7,297 bases of DNA from an uncultured Kordia sp. (GTDB lineage: Bacteria; Bacteroidota; Bacteroidia; Flavobacteriales; Flavobacteriaceae): positions 1 to 7,297 of the forward strand of contig CAJXHW010000088.1 of NCBI GenBank assembly GCA_913054565.1, given 5' to 3'. This document shows positions 5,797 to 7,297 of the stretch, piece by piece. A model generated the notes under the pieces. That model was not told the DNA's origin. It saw only the letters and a program-made list of their open reading frames with translations, and made no database searches. Position numbers and translations under genes: made by a program. Positions within the stretch are counted from its first letter, which is position 1. The number at the start of each line of letters is the position of its first letter.

Positions 5797-7297
5797 ATGA
5801 AAAAATTACTCGTTATAATATCGGTCATATGTATTTGTATTGCAAGTTGTGCAAAAAAAGGAAGGCCTTCTGGAGGAGAAAAAGATATTGAACCACCAGT
5901 AATGCTTAGTGCTACACCTAAAAATTATAGCACTAACTTTAATGGAAATGAAATTAAAATAGTATTTGATGAATATGTTAAGTTAAACGACATTAGCAAA
6001 CAGCTGATTATTTCACCTCCAATGAAAATAAAGCCTTTAATCAGCCCACAGTCTGGTGCTAGTAAATATGTAAAAATTAAAATATACGACATATTACAGC
6101 CTAACACCACCTATTCATTTAATTTTGGTAAAAGCATAGTTGATAATAATGAAGGGAATCCATACCAGTATTTTAAATATGTTTTTTCAACTGGTAAAAC
6201 AATAGATTCGTTACAGTTAAAAGGAAGTATAAGAGATGCCTTGTCAAAAACAGCAGACTCCTTTGTGTCTGTATTGCTATATGAGATTGACTCAACATAT
6301 ACAGATTCTGCGGTGTATACAAAACCACCAAGGTACATCACAAATACGTTAGATAGTGTTACGACATTTCAATTTGAAAACTTAAAGGCTGGAAAGTATC
6401 AATTACTCGCATTAAAAGAAGAATCAGATAACTTTATTTTCAATCAAAAAACAGATAAAATAGCTTTTAAAAAGAAGTTTATAACAATACCAAATGACGA
6501 ATCTCATGAGTTAGTATTATTTAAAGAAATAGAAAATTACCGTGCGTTAAAACCAAAACACGAACGATTAAATAGAATCAAATTCAGATATGAAGGTCAG
6601 GCTACAGAAGCTGTAAATATTAGATTGTTGTCTGATATAGCATTGGAGTCAATGGTTACAAAACCTATAGATAATGATACATTAAACTTCTGGTTTAAGC
6701 CAAATGTTCAATTAGATTCTTTGAATTTTACAATGCGTCATCAACAAAAAATAGACAGTTTTTCTGTTCGTATGCGAAAAAAGGTGAAAGCTGATTCTTT
6801 GGCTTTTAAATCGGTTACTAGAAGTTTAACTTTTCAAGGGGATTATCAAATAGAACCAACAATTCCGATTACAAAAATAGATGATTCAAAAATTACTATT
6901 TTAGATAATGATTCTACTGCAATATCATTTACAACATCTATAGATAAGTTAACAAGTGTGATTAATATAAAATTTGATAAAAAAGAAGATCAGAAATACG
7001 CTATAACGATATTGCCAAAAGCATTTACAGACTTTTTTGATGCTACTAATGATACATTATCATACAGAGTTAATACTAAGAAATTGTCGGCCTATGGGAA
7101 TATTAAGATAACACTTAATAATGCTCCCAAAACACCTTTAATTGTACAGCTAATAACTACAAACGGTGAGGTGAAGTATGAAAAATATGGTGTGGGTATT
7201 ACGGTTTTTGACTTTGTTAATGTTGATCCTGCAACATATAACTTGCGTGTTATTTTTGATGATAACAACAATAAAGCATACGATACGGGTAATTATT
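5797..7297 (+). CDS. Ig-like (Big_5-type) domain lipoprotein (3' partial)
   Basis: Lipoprotein with 500 codons visible and no stop before the window ends. Residues 1-17 are a type II signal peptide and C18 is the lipidated cysteine in a lipobox-like IASC, so it is anchored in a membrane, probably the outer one. The next residues (CAKKGRPSGGEKD, then PP) match the start I associate with a widespread Bacteroidetes Ig-like lipoprotein family. Residues about 32-133 form the Ig-like domain (ATPKNYSTNFNG, IVFDEYVKL, LQPNTTYSFNFG, YVFSTG). A beta-sandwich region follows (FENLKAGKYQLLALKE). Near the end, DDNNNKAYDTGN (488-499) looks like a calcium-loop type motif. Judging from that family, I expect only a few dozen residues are missing. 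Function unknown. The start is the only ATG that gives the signal peptide, 18 bp after the end of a likely promoter. Confidence 0.9.
   Translation, partial: MKKLLVIISVICICIASCAKKGRPSGGEKDIEPPVMLSATPKNYSTNFNGNEIKIVFDEYVKLNDISKQLIISPPMKIKPLISPQSGASKYVKIKIYDILQPNTTYSFNFGKSIVDNNEGNPYQYFKYVFSTGKTIDSLQLKGSIRDALSKTADSFVSVLLYEIDSTYTDSAVYTKPPRYITNTLDSVTTFQFENLKAGKYQLLALKEESDNFIFNQKTDKIAFKKKFITIPNDESHELVLFKEIENYRALKPKHERLNRIKFRYEGQATEAVNIRLLSDIALESMVTKPIDNDTLNFWFKPNVQLDSLNFTMRHQQKIDSFSVRMRKKVKADSLAFKSVTRSLTFQGDYQIEPTIPITKIDDSKITILDNDSTAISFTTSIDKLTSVINIKFDKKEDQKYAITILPKAFTDFFDATNDTLSYRVNTKKLSAYGNIKITLNNAPKTPLIVQLITTNGEVKYEKYGVGITVFDFVNVDPATYNLRVIFDDNNNKAYDTGNY

Noticed and set aside
5925..6341. Two minus-strand open frames (61 and 76 codons)
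   Set aside because: Both lie opposite the lipoprotein gene, whose frame stays open for 500 codons with family motifs.
1..7297. tRNA, rRNA, insertion sequence, integrase or attachment-site signatures
   Set aside because: No cloverleaf-like sequence, transposase motif, terminal inverted repeats or target duplication could be seen on either strand.

Overview
The window is AT-rich DNA that looks like a member of the Flavobacteriia (Bacteroidetes). The reasons are A/T-biased codon use, A-rich start contexts without Shine-Dalgarno sequences, possible TTG / TAnnTTTG promoters, a LytS/LytTR signalling pair with a TPR-type kinase, and a lipoprotein of the Ig-like type common in this group. All supported genes lie on the + strand.

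Region 1 (1-1864) is a two-component system. It holds the 3' part of a membrane sensor kinase of the His_kinase/LytS family, cut by the left window edge, and, one base after it, a complete LytTR-type response regulator. The unit ends at a clear hairpin plus T-run terminator.

Region 2 (1865-4604) is a probable two-gene operon for exported proteins with no recognised function. The first protein has a signal peptide, a short charged helix, an Ig-like segment and a glycine-rich GGx tail. The second has a signal peptide, a strongly cationic mature N-terminus, a GGGSGS linker and a large uncharacterised body. In front of the operon is an exact 10-bp direct repeat with a 21-bp period, the geometry of LytTR binding sites. 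This suggests that the regulator next door controls the exported pair. A strong hairpin terminator closes the operon. This sensor-regulator-export module is the most interesting part of the window.

Region 3 (4605-5796) has an AT-rich gap of about 300 bp with no convincing gene, then comF (a phosphoribosyltransferase-fold protein with an N-terminal zinc-binding motif, associated with DNA uptake), followed by two hairpins that look like tandem terminators.

Region 4 (5797-7297) is a lipoprotein gene with an Ig-like (Big_5-type) domain. It runs off the right edge, so no stop codon is visible. It has its own candidate promoter.
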